Origin: Paenarthrobacter aurescens TC1
GTDB taxonomy: Bacteria; Actinomycetota; Actinomycetes; Actinomycetales; Micrococcaceae
NCBI GenBank assembly: GCA_000014925.1
Contig: CP000474.1
Location: 4,340,001-4,404,000, forward strand
Length of the DNA: 64,000 bases
Direction of reading: 5' to 3'
The notes beneath the pieces are model-generated. The model was not told where the DNA came from. It made no database searches and saw nothing but the letters and a program-made list of their open reading frames with translations. The stretch's first letter is position 1, and every line of letters starts with the position of its first letter. Below are positions 24,800-32,064 of the stretch, one piece after another. The translations under genes and the position numbers were made by a program.

Positions 24800-25729
24800 C
24801 TACCAGCTGAGCCGTCGGAGCATACCGACGGTTTGGCTGGCAGACGGCCTGCCGGCAGGATCGGGGTCTGTCATGGCATGAAGCACCATGGACCAGCGCC
24901 GCCGCACCGTGCCGGGAATTCGGGGTTCTCCAAGAGTCCTTGCCACCATGGACTCAAGGGGAGGGCCTGGGAACGCTTTGGTTCCGGTCAGGCATTCGAG
25001 GGCAACCAGTCCCAGCGAGTAGATGTCGCTGGCGGTTGTGGACGTTCCGCCGCACACTTCTTCAGGGCTGAGGTAGTGCGGTGTGCCCGAGGACGAGTTG
25101 GGCACACCGTGGCGTCCGTTGAGGGCAATTCCGAAGTCGGCCAGTTTAGCGACTCCAGGGCCGCCGGGATCGGACGCGAAGTCCACCAGGATGTTGCCCG
25201 GCTTGATGTCGTTGTGGACGATTCCCCTGCGATGAACGTGGGCCAAGGCGCGGGCAACGTCTGTCATCCACGCAGCAGTTTGTTCCGGGGACGCGGGCTT
25301 GTCCTGCAGGATCCACCGCAGGTCCTTACCGGCCACCAGCTCCATCACCACGAAGTGGCGGTTGTCCTGACCGACGCCGGCGCCGTCGCCACGGGAGTCG
25401 GTGTCACCGGAGTCGAGAATCCTGACGATGTTCCTGTGCCGCAAACGTCCATGGATTTCCAGCTCCCGCCGAAAAGGGGCGTTGTCCAAGGAGTTCGTTG
25501 ACCTGAAGATCTTGACCGCCACCGTTTTGCCGGAGAGCAGATCCCATGCCTCGTTGACATACGCTTCCGAGCCGCCACCCAGTTGGGCACCGAGCCGGTA
25601 ACGCCCTCCAAGCAGCACGTCCTGGTGCACCGATTTTGCGCCTGCATTTGCACTGGCATTTGCGGCCGGGCGCTCAGCAGTTGCGGCCCCGCGATCAGCG
25701 CGGACGGCCGCCCGGTCAAGGAGCGTCAC
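24800..25729 (-). CDS. Soluble Hanks-type serine/threonine protein kinase
   Basis: A 309-residue kinase without a TM helix, PASTA or other sensor domain. Glycine loop LGAQLGGGSEAYVN, ATP-binding lysine VAVKIF (K73), Glu in the C-helix (RRELEIHGRL), catalytic loop VHNDIKPGN (D174), DFG at 198-200, and the P+1/APE region as SGTPHYLSPEEV. HRD is replaced by HND, so it belongs to the group not needing activation-loop phosphorylation through the HRD arginine. The first about 35 residues are Ala-rich and probably disordered. Its start overlaps the stop of the upstream gene by 4 bp (ATGA), implying translational coupling and a joint function. Confidence 0.9.
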   Translation of the reverse strand: MTLLDRAAVRADRGAATAERPAANASANAGAKSVHQDVLLGGRYRLGAQLGGGSEAYVNEAWDLLSGKTVAVKIFRSTNSLDNAPFRRELEIHGRLRHRNIVRILDSGDTDSRGDGAGVGQDNRHFVVMELVAGKDLRWILQDKPASPEQTAAWMTDVARALAHVHRRGIVHNDIKPGNILVDFASDPGGPGVAKLADFGIALNGRHGVPNSSSGTPHYLSPEEVCGGTSTTASDIYSLGLVALECLTGTKAFPGPPLESMVARTLGEPRIPGTVRRRWSMVLHAMTDPDPAGRPSASQTVGMLRRLSW

Positions 25730-26127
25730 TGCAGGAGGGATTCGATTTCGGCGGCGGGCACTCCGGTCACGTCGGCCAGAGCGCGAGGGTCGACTCCGGC
25801 GTCGACCGCTTTTTTGAACGTCAGTTCCAGGGTGTTCTGGGCGATTGCCAGTTCATGCTGCAGGCTCTGGCGGCGGAGAGCGGCGATCCAGACGCCGCTC
25901 ACGGGGTCCAGGGCGTCGATATCCATCCGGAAGCCGCAACCGCAAGCCCACTCCGGCCAGATGGGTTCCACTGAAACCCACTGCATGGAGCCATATGATG
26001 GCCCGGCGGAGATGGCCATGTGTGCACCGCAATGCACGGGCCCCTCGGGAATAACCTGCTCCGTGACTACGTCAACGGTATTCTCAGCCACTGGTGTGGA
26101 GCTTGGTTCACGCAGCGCGACTGTCAT
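25726..26127 (-). CDS. Cys/His-containing protein coupled to the kinase, unknown function
   Basis: A 133-residue protein; ATG 26127 is preceded by GGAGAG. I do not recognise the family. The middle has VHCGAHMAI (about 31-40) and WACGCGFRMDIDALDPVSGVW (about 62-85), a Cys/His set that could hold Zn. The last 50 residues are helical with an HTH-like pattern (LELTFKKAVDAGVDPRALADVTGVPAAEIESLL). The 4-bp overlap with the kinase suggests it is a partner, regulator or substrate of it. The promoter region carries 9-bp TAGTAAGTA/TACTTACTA arms. Confidence 0.6.
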   Translation of the reverse strand: MTVALREPSSTPVAENTVDVVTEQVIPEGPVHCGAHMAISAGPSYGSMQWVSVEPIWPEWACGCGFRMDIDALDPVSGVWIAALRRQSLQHELAIAQNTLELTFKKAVDAGVDPRALADVTGVPAAEIESLLQ

Positions 26128-26148
26128 CGTTCTCTCCCACACATTCCC

Positions 26149-26189
26149 TAGTAAGTAGCTTGGCTATCTAGTTATATGTGTACTTACTA
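26149..26189. promoter_or_regulatory. Inverted repeat TAGTAAGTA-N23-TACTTACTA
   Basis: Perfect 9-bp arms (26149-26157, 26181-26189) upstream of the Cys/His gene. Half-sites match those of the recurring AGTAAG-N4-CTTACT element, but they are about two turns further apart. Probable control site for the kinase operon; the rest of the 79-bp region is AT-rich. Confidence 0.5.
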
Positions 26190-26206
26190 CTTAAGTCCAG
26201 TCGGGA

Positions 26207-26704
26207 TTATGTGGCGATGGTGTCAATTGCGCCGCGCATACGCCTGAGAAATTCAACCACTACCGCGGATTCCTCGGCACTCAAGGTGCCCGCAACCTCC
26301 ATCATTCGGGCGTGCATGTCGCCCAGAGTGCTGCGTACTTCCTGGTCCGACCCTGGGGTTGGTTTGAGGATGAGTGCCCGCCTATCAGTGGGATGCGGTT
26401 CGCGGATGACGTATCCGGACCTGACCAGCCGATCCACCAGCGACGTCATGGAAGCGGACGTCATACCCAGGCGGACCGTCAGCTCTTTTGGCCCCACGTC
26501 CCTGCCCGCGCGCTCGGCTTCCAGCAGGTACCGCAGGGCCAACAGGTCCGTTTCACCCATTCCCATGGAGGCCTGGGTGCGGCGCCGCATGTCGGCTTCG
26601 GCCGAGCGATAGTCCCTGAGTGCATTCAGGACGTCAACGGCGCCCATCTGCTTGCGGCTCTCCAGTCCGTACCAATAGCCCTGACGTTCACCTTTGTCGC
26701 TCAT
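26207..26704 (-). CDS. MarR-family transcriptional regulator
   Basis: A 165-residue winged-helix regulator. Start MSDKGERQ (26704) has AAAGGA at good spacing; earlier in-frame starts lie inside an operator-like dyad. The HTH and wing read LLALRYLLEAERAGRDVGPKELTVRLGMTSASMTSLVDRLVRSGYVIREPHPTDRRALILKPTPG (about 50-115), flanked by dimerisation helices. The D-x-R-R/A wing motif (PTDRRALIL) is canonical. It is followed on the same strand by the Cys/His protein and kinase, and preceded by the FUSC gene end. Candidate operator at 26734-26747. Confidence 0.88.
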   Translation of the reverse strand: MSDKGERQGYWYGLESRKQMGAVDVLNALRDYRSAEADMRRRTQASMGMGETDLLALRYLLEAERAGRDVGPKELTVRLGMTSASMTSLVDRLVRSGYVIREPHPTDRRALILKPTPGSDQEVRSTLGDMHARMMEVAGTLSAEESAVVVEFLRRMRGAIDTIAT

Positions 26705-26733
26705 CACCAGTCCTTTGGTAGACATGTATCTCG

Positions 26734-26747
26734 ATTGTCTAAGCAAT
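26734..26747. promoter_or_regulatory. Candidate MarR autoregulatory site ATTG-N6-CAAT
   Basis: ATTGTCTAAGCAAT has inverted arms ATTG/CAAT, extendable by two more pairs outward with one mismatch, 30 bp before the marR start. Size and position fit MarR-family operators. Confidence 0.5.
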
Positions 26748-26800
26748 TGATACTAGGTGATTTGCGCGGGTGGCGCAGACCGTCACCGGTCCCCGGGTGG

Positions 26801-27895
26801 CTAAGCGTCCGGACCAACGGCCCGTAGTCGCCGCCAAACAGCCGGAGCTGCCACCACTGCAACGCCGACGGCGGCACCAATGACGGTCTCAACGATGCGA
26901 TCACGCAGCAGTAAGGCAGGATCAACCGGCGCCGCCAACAGCGTGGCGATCAACGCCAGCGGCGTCACAAACACCTGCGCCACCAGGTACTGGCGGGCAA
27001 TGAACATCTCCGCTCCGAACTGGCACGCGGCAATGACCAAAACCATGGCCCACGGCGCGGGATTCAGCCACAGAATGCCGGCCAGCAAAACCAGCCCAAT
27101 CACCGTACCCGCGATCCTTTGAATACCACGGCTAACCCTGTGACGAGTCGAATGACCCACCAACGGAACTACGGCCGCCACCATGGCCCAGTAGGTATGA
27201 CCGAACCCCAGCCGTTCCCCCACCAAAGTCGCGATGGTCCCCGCCAGGCCCGCAGCCACCAGGTAGCCGCCGCCTTCAAGCCAGATCGCCCGGCGCTCGG
27301 CTGAGGTGTGACGGATGGGCGGCGGCCGTTTCCACGGCGTCCGGTGGCTTTTGAGTACGCGCGAAGACATGCCGATGAGCAAGCAAAAAAATGTGGTCCC
27401 CACCGCAACCAGCATGGCTTCCCAGAGGGGAGGCTGCGCGGCGATGGAAGCAATGGCAGCGAAGGCAAAAATGTGAAAGAGTGAGCCGCCGGGCCGCAGC
27501 CGCCACGCGGCCACCACCACGGAACAAACACCGGCCACAACGGTAGTCGCAGCCGTCAGGAGCCAGGAATATGCTGCACCTTCGATGCCTCCAGCTTGAG
27601 CAAAACGGGCCATGAGCGTGGCCAGAAGAATGATCAAAAGCATGAAGCCGCCGGCGCGCAACTGGCTCCGGAACCGCACGCTGTGGGGCTCATTCCGGCC
27701 ATAAATTCCGGTGAAGGCACCAAACGACGCAAACACGGCAAGGTCCAGCCGGCCCAGCAGCGTCAACGTAATCAGCGGAACAAACACACCTACAGCGCAG
27801 CGGAGTGCGGGATGGTGGTCCTTGTTTCCAGGGCCCATCGTGAACATTTCCGCTACAGCCTTCAAGGAGCGGCTCGCCTTTCGTCGCAGGATCAA
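26801..27895 (-). CDS. FUSC-family membrane protein (aromatic acid exporter-like)
   Basis: A 364-residue protein with two sets of about five to six TM helices. The N-terminal half begins near HHPALRCAVGVFVPLITLTLLGRLDLAVFASFGAFTGIYGRNEPHSVRFR, typical of FUSC/YccS-like proteins. The second half has YWAMVAAVVPLVGHSTRHRVSRGIQRIAGTVIGLVL (the conserved R-x-x-x-R-x-x-G-T-x-x-G FUSC signature) and ends with VETVIGAAVGVAVV. Members export aromatic carboxylates or toxins; the substrate here is unproven. The TTG start at 27895 is uncertain; an ATG at 27847 is an alternative. The MarR gene starts 97 bp downstream and may regulate it. Confidence 0.82.
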   Translation of the reverse strand: MILRRKASRSLKAVAEMFTMGPGNKDHHPALRCAVGVFVPLITLTLLGRLDLAVFASFGAFTGIYGRNEPHSVRFRSQLRAGGFMLLIILLATLMARFAQAGGIEGAAYSWLLTAATTVVAGVCSVVVAAWRLRPGGSLFHIFAFAAIASIAAQPPLWEAMLVAVGTTFFCLLIGMSSRVLKSHRTPWKRPPPIRHTSAERRAIWLEGGGYLVAAGLAGTIATLVGERLGFGHTYWAMVAAVVPLVGHSTRHRVSRGIQRIAGTVIGLVLLAGILWLNPAPWAMVLVIAACQFGAEMFIARQYLVAQVFVTPLALIATLLAAPVDPALLLRDRIVETVIGAAVGVAVVAAPAVWRRLRAVGPDA

Positions 27896-27967
27896 AAGTA
27901 CGACGGCGGCGCTGGCGTCCGCTTCAAGGTTACGCCCGGGATTTAGGGCTACCCCGGTAATGGGCGT

Positions 27968-28006
27968 AGATAGTGCCCCTCATCACGTGGGCGAGGGGCA
28001 CTATCT
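27968..28006. terminator. Terminator hairpin, 14-bp perfect stem
   Basis: Arms 27968-27981 and 27993-28006 around an 11-nt loop, just downstream of the exported-protein operon (- strand) and upstream of the FUSC gene. Confidence 0.8.
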
Positions 28007-28041
28007 GTACATACTCCGGAGCTGGAGCTTGAACGGCGGTG

Positions 28042-29307
28042 TTAGAACCAGGAGGGAGCCCCTGAAACCGGCGAGGTGCCAAGCTGGTTGCCAGCGACGT
28101 CAGTCAAGCCGGAGGCGGGGGTGTAAGTCGGGAAGATAGTGGTTGAAGAAAGGGTCGCCCCTCCAGCGTTCCCTCCACCCAAAGTGACGGTGAGTGTTTG
28201 GGATGTTGAGCTCCAGTGCAAAATGCCGCCACTGTTGGCTGTATTGAAACTCAAATTGCTCGATGTGTAGTCTCCTCCGAGAGCGACCGAGCCTACTCGT
28301 AGCACGGGGCAGCTATTGGTGGTCACGGAGAGAACGTCGTTAGCACCGACATTCACCACCACCCGGTTATTCCCGTTGCCGCTCACAGTTTGTGTGCTGG
28401 CGGGGCTGGTCCAGGTACTGCAGATGGTGCTGGCCTTGAGCGGCTCTGAGAACGTCAGCGTTACATAATCGCCTGACTCAACCTTGCCGGGCGTTGCTCC
28501 ACCGTTAGTGAGCTGAACCCCGGTCACCGTCGGTGCGGTCACGTCCTTCGTGGAATCTGCCGTACCTGCAGTGCCGGTGTTGCCGGCTGCATCTGTTGCC
28601 CTGGCGGAGTAGTTGATGGTTCCGTCAGTGAAGTCCCTAAGATCAACCGGAGTTGCCGTCCAGTTTCCCGAACCGTTGGCCGTCATGGTTTGCGTCAAAG
28701 GCTGGGCCCCGGCACCGGTGACCGTGAGAACCACGGTTGAACCGGGTTCGGCGGTGCCGCTGACAGGAACGCTGTTCACGGTGCTTGAATTCACGTAGAG
28801 AGGAGCAGCAATCACAGGTGCTCCCGGCGGAGTCGCGTCCATGGCCGTAGCCGTGCTCCTGGTGCTTTCCGCGCCTTGCCAGGCCGACAACAACGGGGTG
28901 ACCGCGTAATACCAGGTCCCGGTAGGAACGTTGTTGTCCACGCAACTGAGGGCGGCGATGGTACCCGTGCAGGTTCCTGCCGCAGCGATCCCGGTACCTG
29001 CGGTGGCTGTGGCGTAGCGCGCGATGCTGTAGCCGGTTACGGGCCGGCCTGCCGCCGTCGTACTCGCCGTCCACGTGACCGTCACGCTGGTGCCGGAAAC
29101 CGCGGTAGTGGGCCTCGCGCCCTGGGCTACGGCGTCGGCCTTGGCCGCACCGAATCCGCTGCTGACCGAACCCCAGAACGCACTGGCAGCCGGCCCTCCC
29201 CAGGAAACCAAAAGTATCCCGAGGACAATCACGACGATCCTGTTCCAGCGTCCAAAGGTGGCGGACGAGGACGTCGCCCGGCCCGTGGCCTGATCAAGCC
29301 GGCTCAT
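28042..29307 (-). CDS. Large exported Ig-like/FnIII surface protein with SipW-like signal
   Basis: A 421-residue secreted protein with GGAGG before ATG 29307. After a cytoplasmic stretch (about 1-25), the hydrophobic core is IVVIVLGILLVSWGGPAASAFWGSVSSGFG, which repeats the A-x-W-type cleavage context of its neighbours. A fibronectin-III-like domain (about 70-165: ARPTTAVSGTSVTVTWTASTTAAGRPVTGYSIARY), a bacterial Ig-like domain (about 170-265: SVPVSGTAEPGSTVVLTVTGAG, INYSARATDAAGNTGTAG) and a SwmB/Big-like domain (about 270-400: VESGDYVTLTFSEPLKAST) follow. No LPXTG or TM anchor ends it. It overlaps the previous gene by 4 bp. Adhesin or fibre component is inferred. Confidence 0.75.
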   Translation of the reverse strand: MSRLDQATGRATSSSATFGRWNRIVVIVLGILLVSWGGPAASAFWGSVSSGFGAAKADAVAQGARPTTAVSGTSVTVTWTASTTAAGRPVTGYSIARYATATAGTGIAAAGTCTGTIAALSCVDNNVPTGTWYYAVTPLLSAWQGAESTRSTATAMDATPPGAPVIAAPLYVNSSTVNSVPVSGTAEPGSTVVLTVTGAGAQPLTQTMTANGSGNWTATPVDLRDFTDGTINYSARATDAAGNTGTAGTADSTKDVTAPTVTGVQLTNGGATPGKVESGDYVTLTFSEPLKASTICSTWTSPASTQTVSGNGNNRVVVNVGANDVLSVTTNSCPVLRVGSVALGGDYTSSNLSFNTANSGGILHWSSTSQTLTVTLGGGNAGGATLSSTTIFPTYTPASGLTDVAGNQLGTSPVSGAPSWF

Positions 29308-29819
29308 TTCCGTACCTCCAGAGTGACGGGAACTTTGAATTGGGCACCTTGGCAGGCTGACACGGACGCCGCACTCATGCTGGCCGCATTGCCGAGCGTG
29401 AGCTGGATGGAGGTGTTCGGCTGGATGATTACTGCGGGGGTCAAGGGTGCGGCCGGGGGCGTGAACGTCACTCCGGTGGTGGTGCATCCCGGGTGCCCGG
29501 AGTCGGCAGTCACAGGACCGCTCGCCGCAATGCCGTAGATGGTGACGGCGTGGGCGTTGAGGTTGGTGGCGCGCAGAATGACGTCGGCAGTCCCACCGGG
29601 GACCAAACTGGTTTGCAGGGTATCGCCAGGGATGAGTGCGTCCACTGTGACGGCCTGCATGGTGCCATTCGTTGCCGATCCACTACCAATTCCGGTGGTA
29701 GACCAGTAGGCGTACGCGGAGCCTGCACCGCCGAGGATGCAGAGGGCCACGGTGGCAGCGGCTGTTCGTGCCAGGCGTCCGGTGCCTGGAGTGCGCGGGG
29801 TTCGGACTGTCGCAGTCAT
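29304..29819 (-). CDS. Camelysin/TasA-like exported protein with SipW-class signal
   Basis: A 171-residue protein. The signal reads LARTAAATVALCILGGAGSAYAYWSTTGIGSGSATNG, a SipW-cognate type. The mature part is beta-rich: AVTVDALIPGDTLQTSLVPGGTADVILRATNLNAHAVTIYGI, with two Cys (HPGCTTTG, SACQGAQ). The YWSTTGxGSG context is nearly identical to that of the first gene of the operon. Start 29819 lies 1 bp after the upstream stop (TGA-C-ATG), and the end overlaps the next start by 4 bp, so the gene is coupled on both sides. It is probably a surface-fibre subunit. Confidence 0.72.
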   Translation of the reverse strand: MTATVRTPRTPGTGRLARTAAATVALCILGGAGSAYAYWSTTGIGSGSATNGTMQAVTVDALIPGDTLQTSLVPGGTADVILRATNLNAHAVTIYGIAASGPVTADSGHPGCTTTGVTFTPPAAPLTPAVIIQPNTSIQLTLGNAASMSAASVSACQGAQFKVPVTLEVRK

Positions 29820-29820
29820 G

Positions 29821-30669
29821 TCAGTTCGCCTGTCCCGTGCCGGAGTACGTGAGCTTGAGGGTGGCGCCTTTGCAACCGTCCTGGAGCTTGGAGGTGTCGA
29901 GCATGGCGATCTGCGGTCGTTTGGACTCCGGCACGCCGAGCTCGGAAAGGGTGCGGACGCCAGGTGCAACCGTCAGCGGGTACACCCCCGAATATTGGGT
30001 GATCTTGTAGTCCGCCGTGGTGCAGGGCAGGTTGGCAGCGACCGCCGCTGAGGTTCTGACCACTTGGCTGATAGCCATGGTCAGATTGGTCACCGCGATG
30101 CTCTTGTTGTGGGAGTTGGAAATCTGGAGATTCACGGGCCTGGTGATTCCTGGTGCGAGCAAACCATCCACCGAGCCGGAAACGTCAAAGGTCCGCTTAA
30201 CCTCCAGGACGTGCAGCTGCGCGGGCGCTGACGCCTGCACTGATCCGCTGGTGCCCTTCACCGTGAAGTCCGTCTTACCGGCAAGTGTGGTGGGGCCCGT
30301 CTGCACTGTCATGGTCACCTGCGCGGTGCTTCCGGAGGTGAGAACCACCTCCGACGGTTGCCACGCCACTGCCGCGCCTGCCGGCAGCCCACTGGCGGCG
30401 AACGTGACAGTCCCGGCGAAACCTCCCGTTGACGTGGCTGACACGGTAAACGAGGTGGACTGCCCCGGGTCCAGGGTCCGGCTTGAGGGAGACAGCGCCA
30501 CCGCAATCCCCTTGGAAACCTTGGTCTGGTTCCCTTGCGAGGTGCCCTGCCCGCTGCTTGCTGCGAGGGCCGCCACCGGGACGAAAGCAACTAGGAGCGC
30601 AAGTATCAGCGCACGGAGTGGCAATCTTGTTCGGTGGAACGGCGTTGTTCGCGTTGGCCGGTGGTCCAT
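29821..30669 (-). CDS. Exported beta-sandwich protein of the SipW-type operon
   Basis: A 282-residue secreted protein. It has a conventional Sec signal peptide (LPLRALILALLVAFVPVAALAASS, cleavage about residue 37, AxA-type) instead of the A-x-W context of its neighbours. Residues about 50-155 are an Ig-like domain (VALSPSSRTLDPGQSTSFTVSATSTGGFAGTVTFAASGLPAGAAVAWQPSEVVL). The C-terminal half (about 160-282) has two Cys (LPCTTADYKITQYSG, DGCKGATLKLTYSG). It probably forms the ordinary secreted partner or base of the assembly. It is followed immediately by the second camelysin-like gene. Confidence 0.72.
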   Translation of the reverse strand: MDHRPTRTTPFHRTRLPLRALILALLVAFVPVAALAASSGQGTSQGNQTKVSKGIAVALSPSSRTLDPGQSTSFTVSATSTGGFAGTVTFAASGLPAGAAVAWQPSEVVLTSGSTAQVTMTVQTGPTTLAGKTDFTVKGTSGSVQASAPAQLHVLEVKRTFDVSGSVDGLLAPGITRPVNLQISNSHNKSIAVTNLTMAISQVVRTSAAVAANLPCTTADYKITQYSGVYPLTVAPGVRTLSELGVPESKRPQIAMLDTSKLQDGCKGATLKLTYSGTGQAN

Positions 30670-30759
30670 GGAAGCTCTTTTCGGACGTGTTCGGTGCTGC
30701 GGGCAGGAATGCGTAGGCCGGGGACCACCACTCGCAAGGTGGTCCCCGGCGCTCCGACG

Positions 30760-31212
30760 CTAGCTGCTGGTGACGTTGACCTTTACGACTGCACTCTTGC
30801 AGGCGTCCTGGTTTGCCGCGCTGTCATTGAACTTCAGGATGCCGCTGCCTACGGGCGTTGCCGTGGTGTTGGCGGCGACCGAGCTGTTGCTGGTGACGGC
30901 CGTGACCTCGAACCATTCCGGGAGACAGCCCGCCACATCGGTGGTCACATTGGCGCTGAGCGCCCCAACCACGGTGCTGGAGGTCGTGGCATTGTCGGCA
31001 GTGTAGGCAACGCTAACCTGGTTGCCCGGCGCCAGTCCGCCTGCGAACGTCGCGTGCAGCGTGACCTGTCCGCCACCGGCCGAGTTGGTTGCCGTGCCGT
31101 TGCCCGAACCGGTGGTGGTCCAGTAGGCGTAGGCAGCTCCGCCACCCACTGCTACCAATGCAACGCCTGCGACGGCTGCGGTGACCCGGCTCTTCTTGGA
31201 AAGCTTGCGCAT
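30760..31212 (-). CDS. Camelysin/TasA-like exported protein, first gene of operon
   Basis: A 150-residue protein with AAGGAG before ATG 31212. Basic start MRKLSKKSR, hydrophobic core VTAAVAGVALVAVGGGAAYAYWTTTGSGNGTATNS, a SipW-cognate signal. Mature part: GGQVTLHATFAGGLAPGNQVSVAYTADNATTSSTVVGALSANV, with two Cys (AGCLPEWFEV, DACKSAVVKV). Size, signal and Cys spacing match the 29304-29819 product, so the two are probably paralogues. The region upstream is long and can fold into hairpins, suggesting control at the mRNA level. Confidence 0.75.
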   Translation of the reverse strand: MRKLSKKSRVTAAVAGVALVAVGGGAAYAYWTTTGSGNGTATNSAGGGQVTLHATFAGGLAPGNQVSVAYTADNATTSSTVVGALSANVTTDVAGCLPEWFEVTAVTSNSSVAANTTATPVGSGILKFNDSAANQDACKSAVVKVNVTSS

Positions 31213-31709
31213 GATAAGACTCCTTGGTTGATCTACGTCCCGGGGAGCCGCGTCGCAACCCCCAGCATCCGATCGTTCTTGTCGGATGAAGCGATGTCCC
31301 CAATGGTTCATTCAGCACAAGCCCTGTGGCTAGCTTTCCGGGTACGCCTCTTTTCATTCGAACAGGGAGTAGAAAATACCCACCTTCATGATGCAGGTAC
31401 TTAGTTTTTGTCCTCGGACTACTTGGTCCGTTGCCAGAAGTTACTGTCAGATTAGGGCTGGGAATACTCAATTTGCCGGAGTATGTCCAAGGAGTGGACA
31501 GGGCCTCAAAGCTGCGTCACCGCCCGAATCGGGGCATGTGTGCGCGAACATTGTGCCCATCTTGAGCTAAAACTGCGCTGGCGTTCGATTGCTTCGGCAT
31601 CATGACTTAACCCCCGACGGCGGCCAGCCGCCTCCCAGAGGCAACCATCCGCCGTCGTACTACTGCTGCAGTCTGCGCCGAGACACCCGTCGATCAGGGC
31701 CGCTGTCAC
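31213..31709. other. 497-bp intergenic region and leader of the exported-protein operon
   Basis: Read on the - strand it contains, near the operon, a hairpin with 7-bp arms CATCCGA/TCGGATG (31266-31272, 31282-31288), a GGGG/CCCC hairpin (about 31241-31264), an ATACTC/GAGTAT repeat (about 31465-31490) and a GGGTAT box (about 31377). Toward 31700 a long inverted repeat CGACGGCGG/CCGCCGTCG (31615-31623, 31649-31657) may end transcription of the upstream remnant. No protein-coding frame is convincing. It resembles no riboswitch class I can name. Confidence 0.4.
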
Positions 31710-31973
31710 ACCGGCTGCGGGCAACGATTCCAAGGAGTTGAAGCTGTAGAGCTGGATGCCATCGATTCCCGGGCGTTCGGCCAGTTCGTGCATCAACGCG
31801 TCCCGCGAATAGCGCTCGCCTGCCAGGAGCCGCCGGGCGAGAGGTCCCTTCTTGCTGAGGAACTTCAACGACGAACCGACGCCGATCTTGATGGCCAGCG
31901 AATTGAGCTTGGCCTTGGGCACCGCGCCTGCGGCGCCGGCAGTCACCGGAAGGTGCACGCCTTCCCTCCGCAG
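31710..31973 (-). pseudogene. Remnant of methylenetetrahydrofolate reductase (C-terminal part)
   Basis: The frame reads LRREGVHLPVTAGAAGAVPKAKL, then IKIGVGSSLKFLSKKGPLARRLL and GIDGIQLYSFNSLESL, which matches the C-terminal third of actinobacterial MTHFR-type proteins (PV-x2-G, KL, IGVGSS, F-N). The N-terminal two-thirds are absent: an in-frame TGA precedes residue 1, and lipA lies immediately upstream. After the last recognisable residue the frame runs on without similarity to the family. This is a truncated, probably silent gene fragment beside a one-carbon gene block, where an intact metF would have been at home. Confidence 0.55.
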
Positions 31974-32064
31974 CCGGCCACCTCAACCCTCATCTCGCCG
32001 CTGGTGATTTCCGCGATGTCGAGACCTTTTGGGCGCGCGAGTAGCGGCTGTTGTGGAGCGGCGC

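Noticed and set aside
30634..31404. 256-codon + strand frame opposite the camelysin-like gene
   Set aside because: Low-complexity Gly/Arg/Val composition and no ribosome site; the - strand gene has a signal peptide and AAGGAG.
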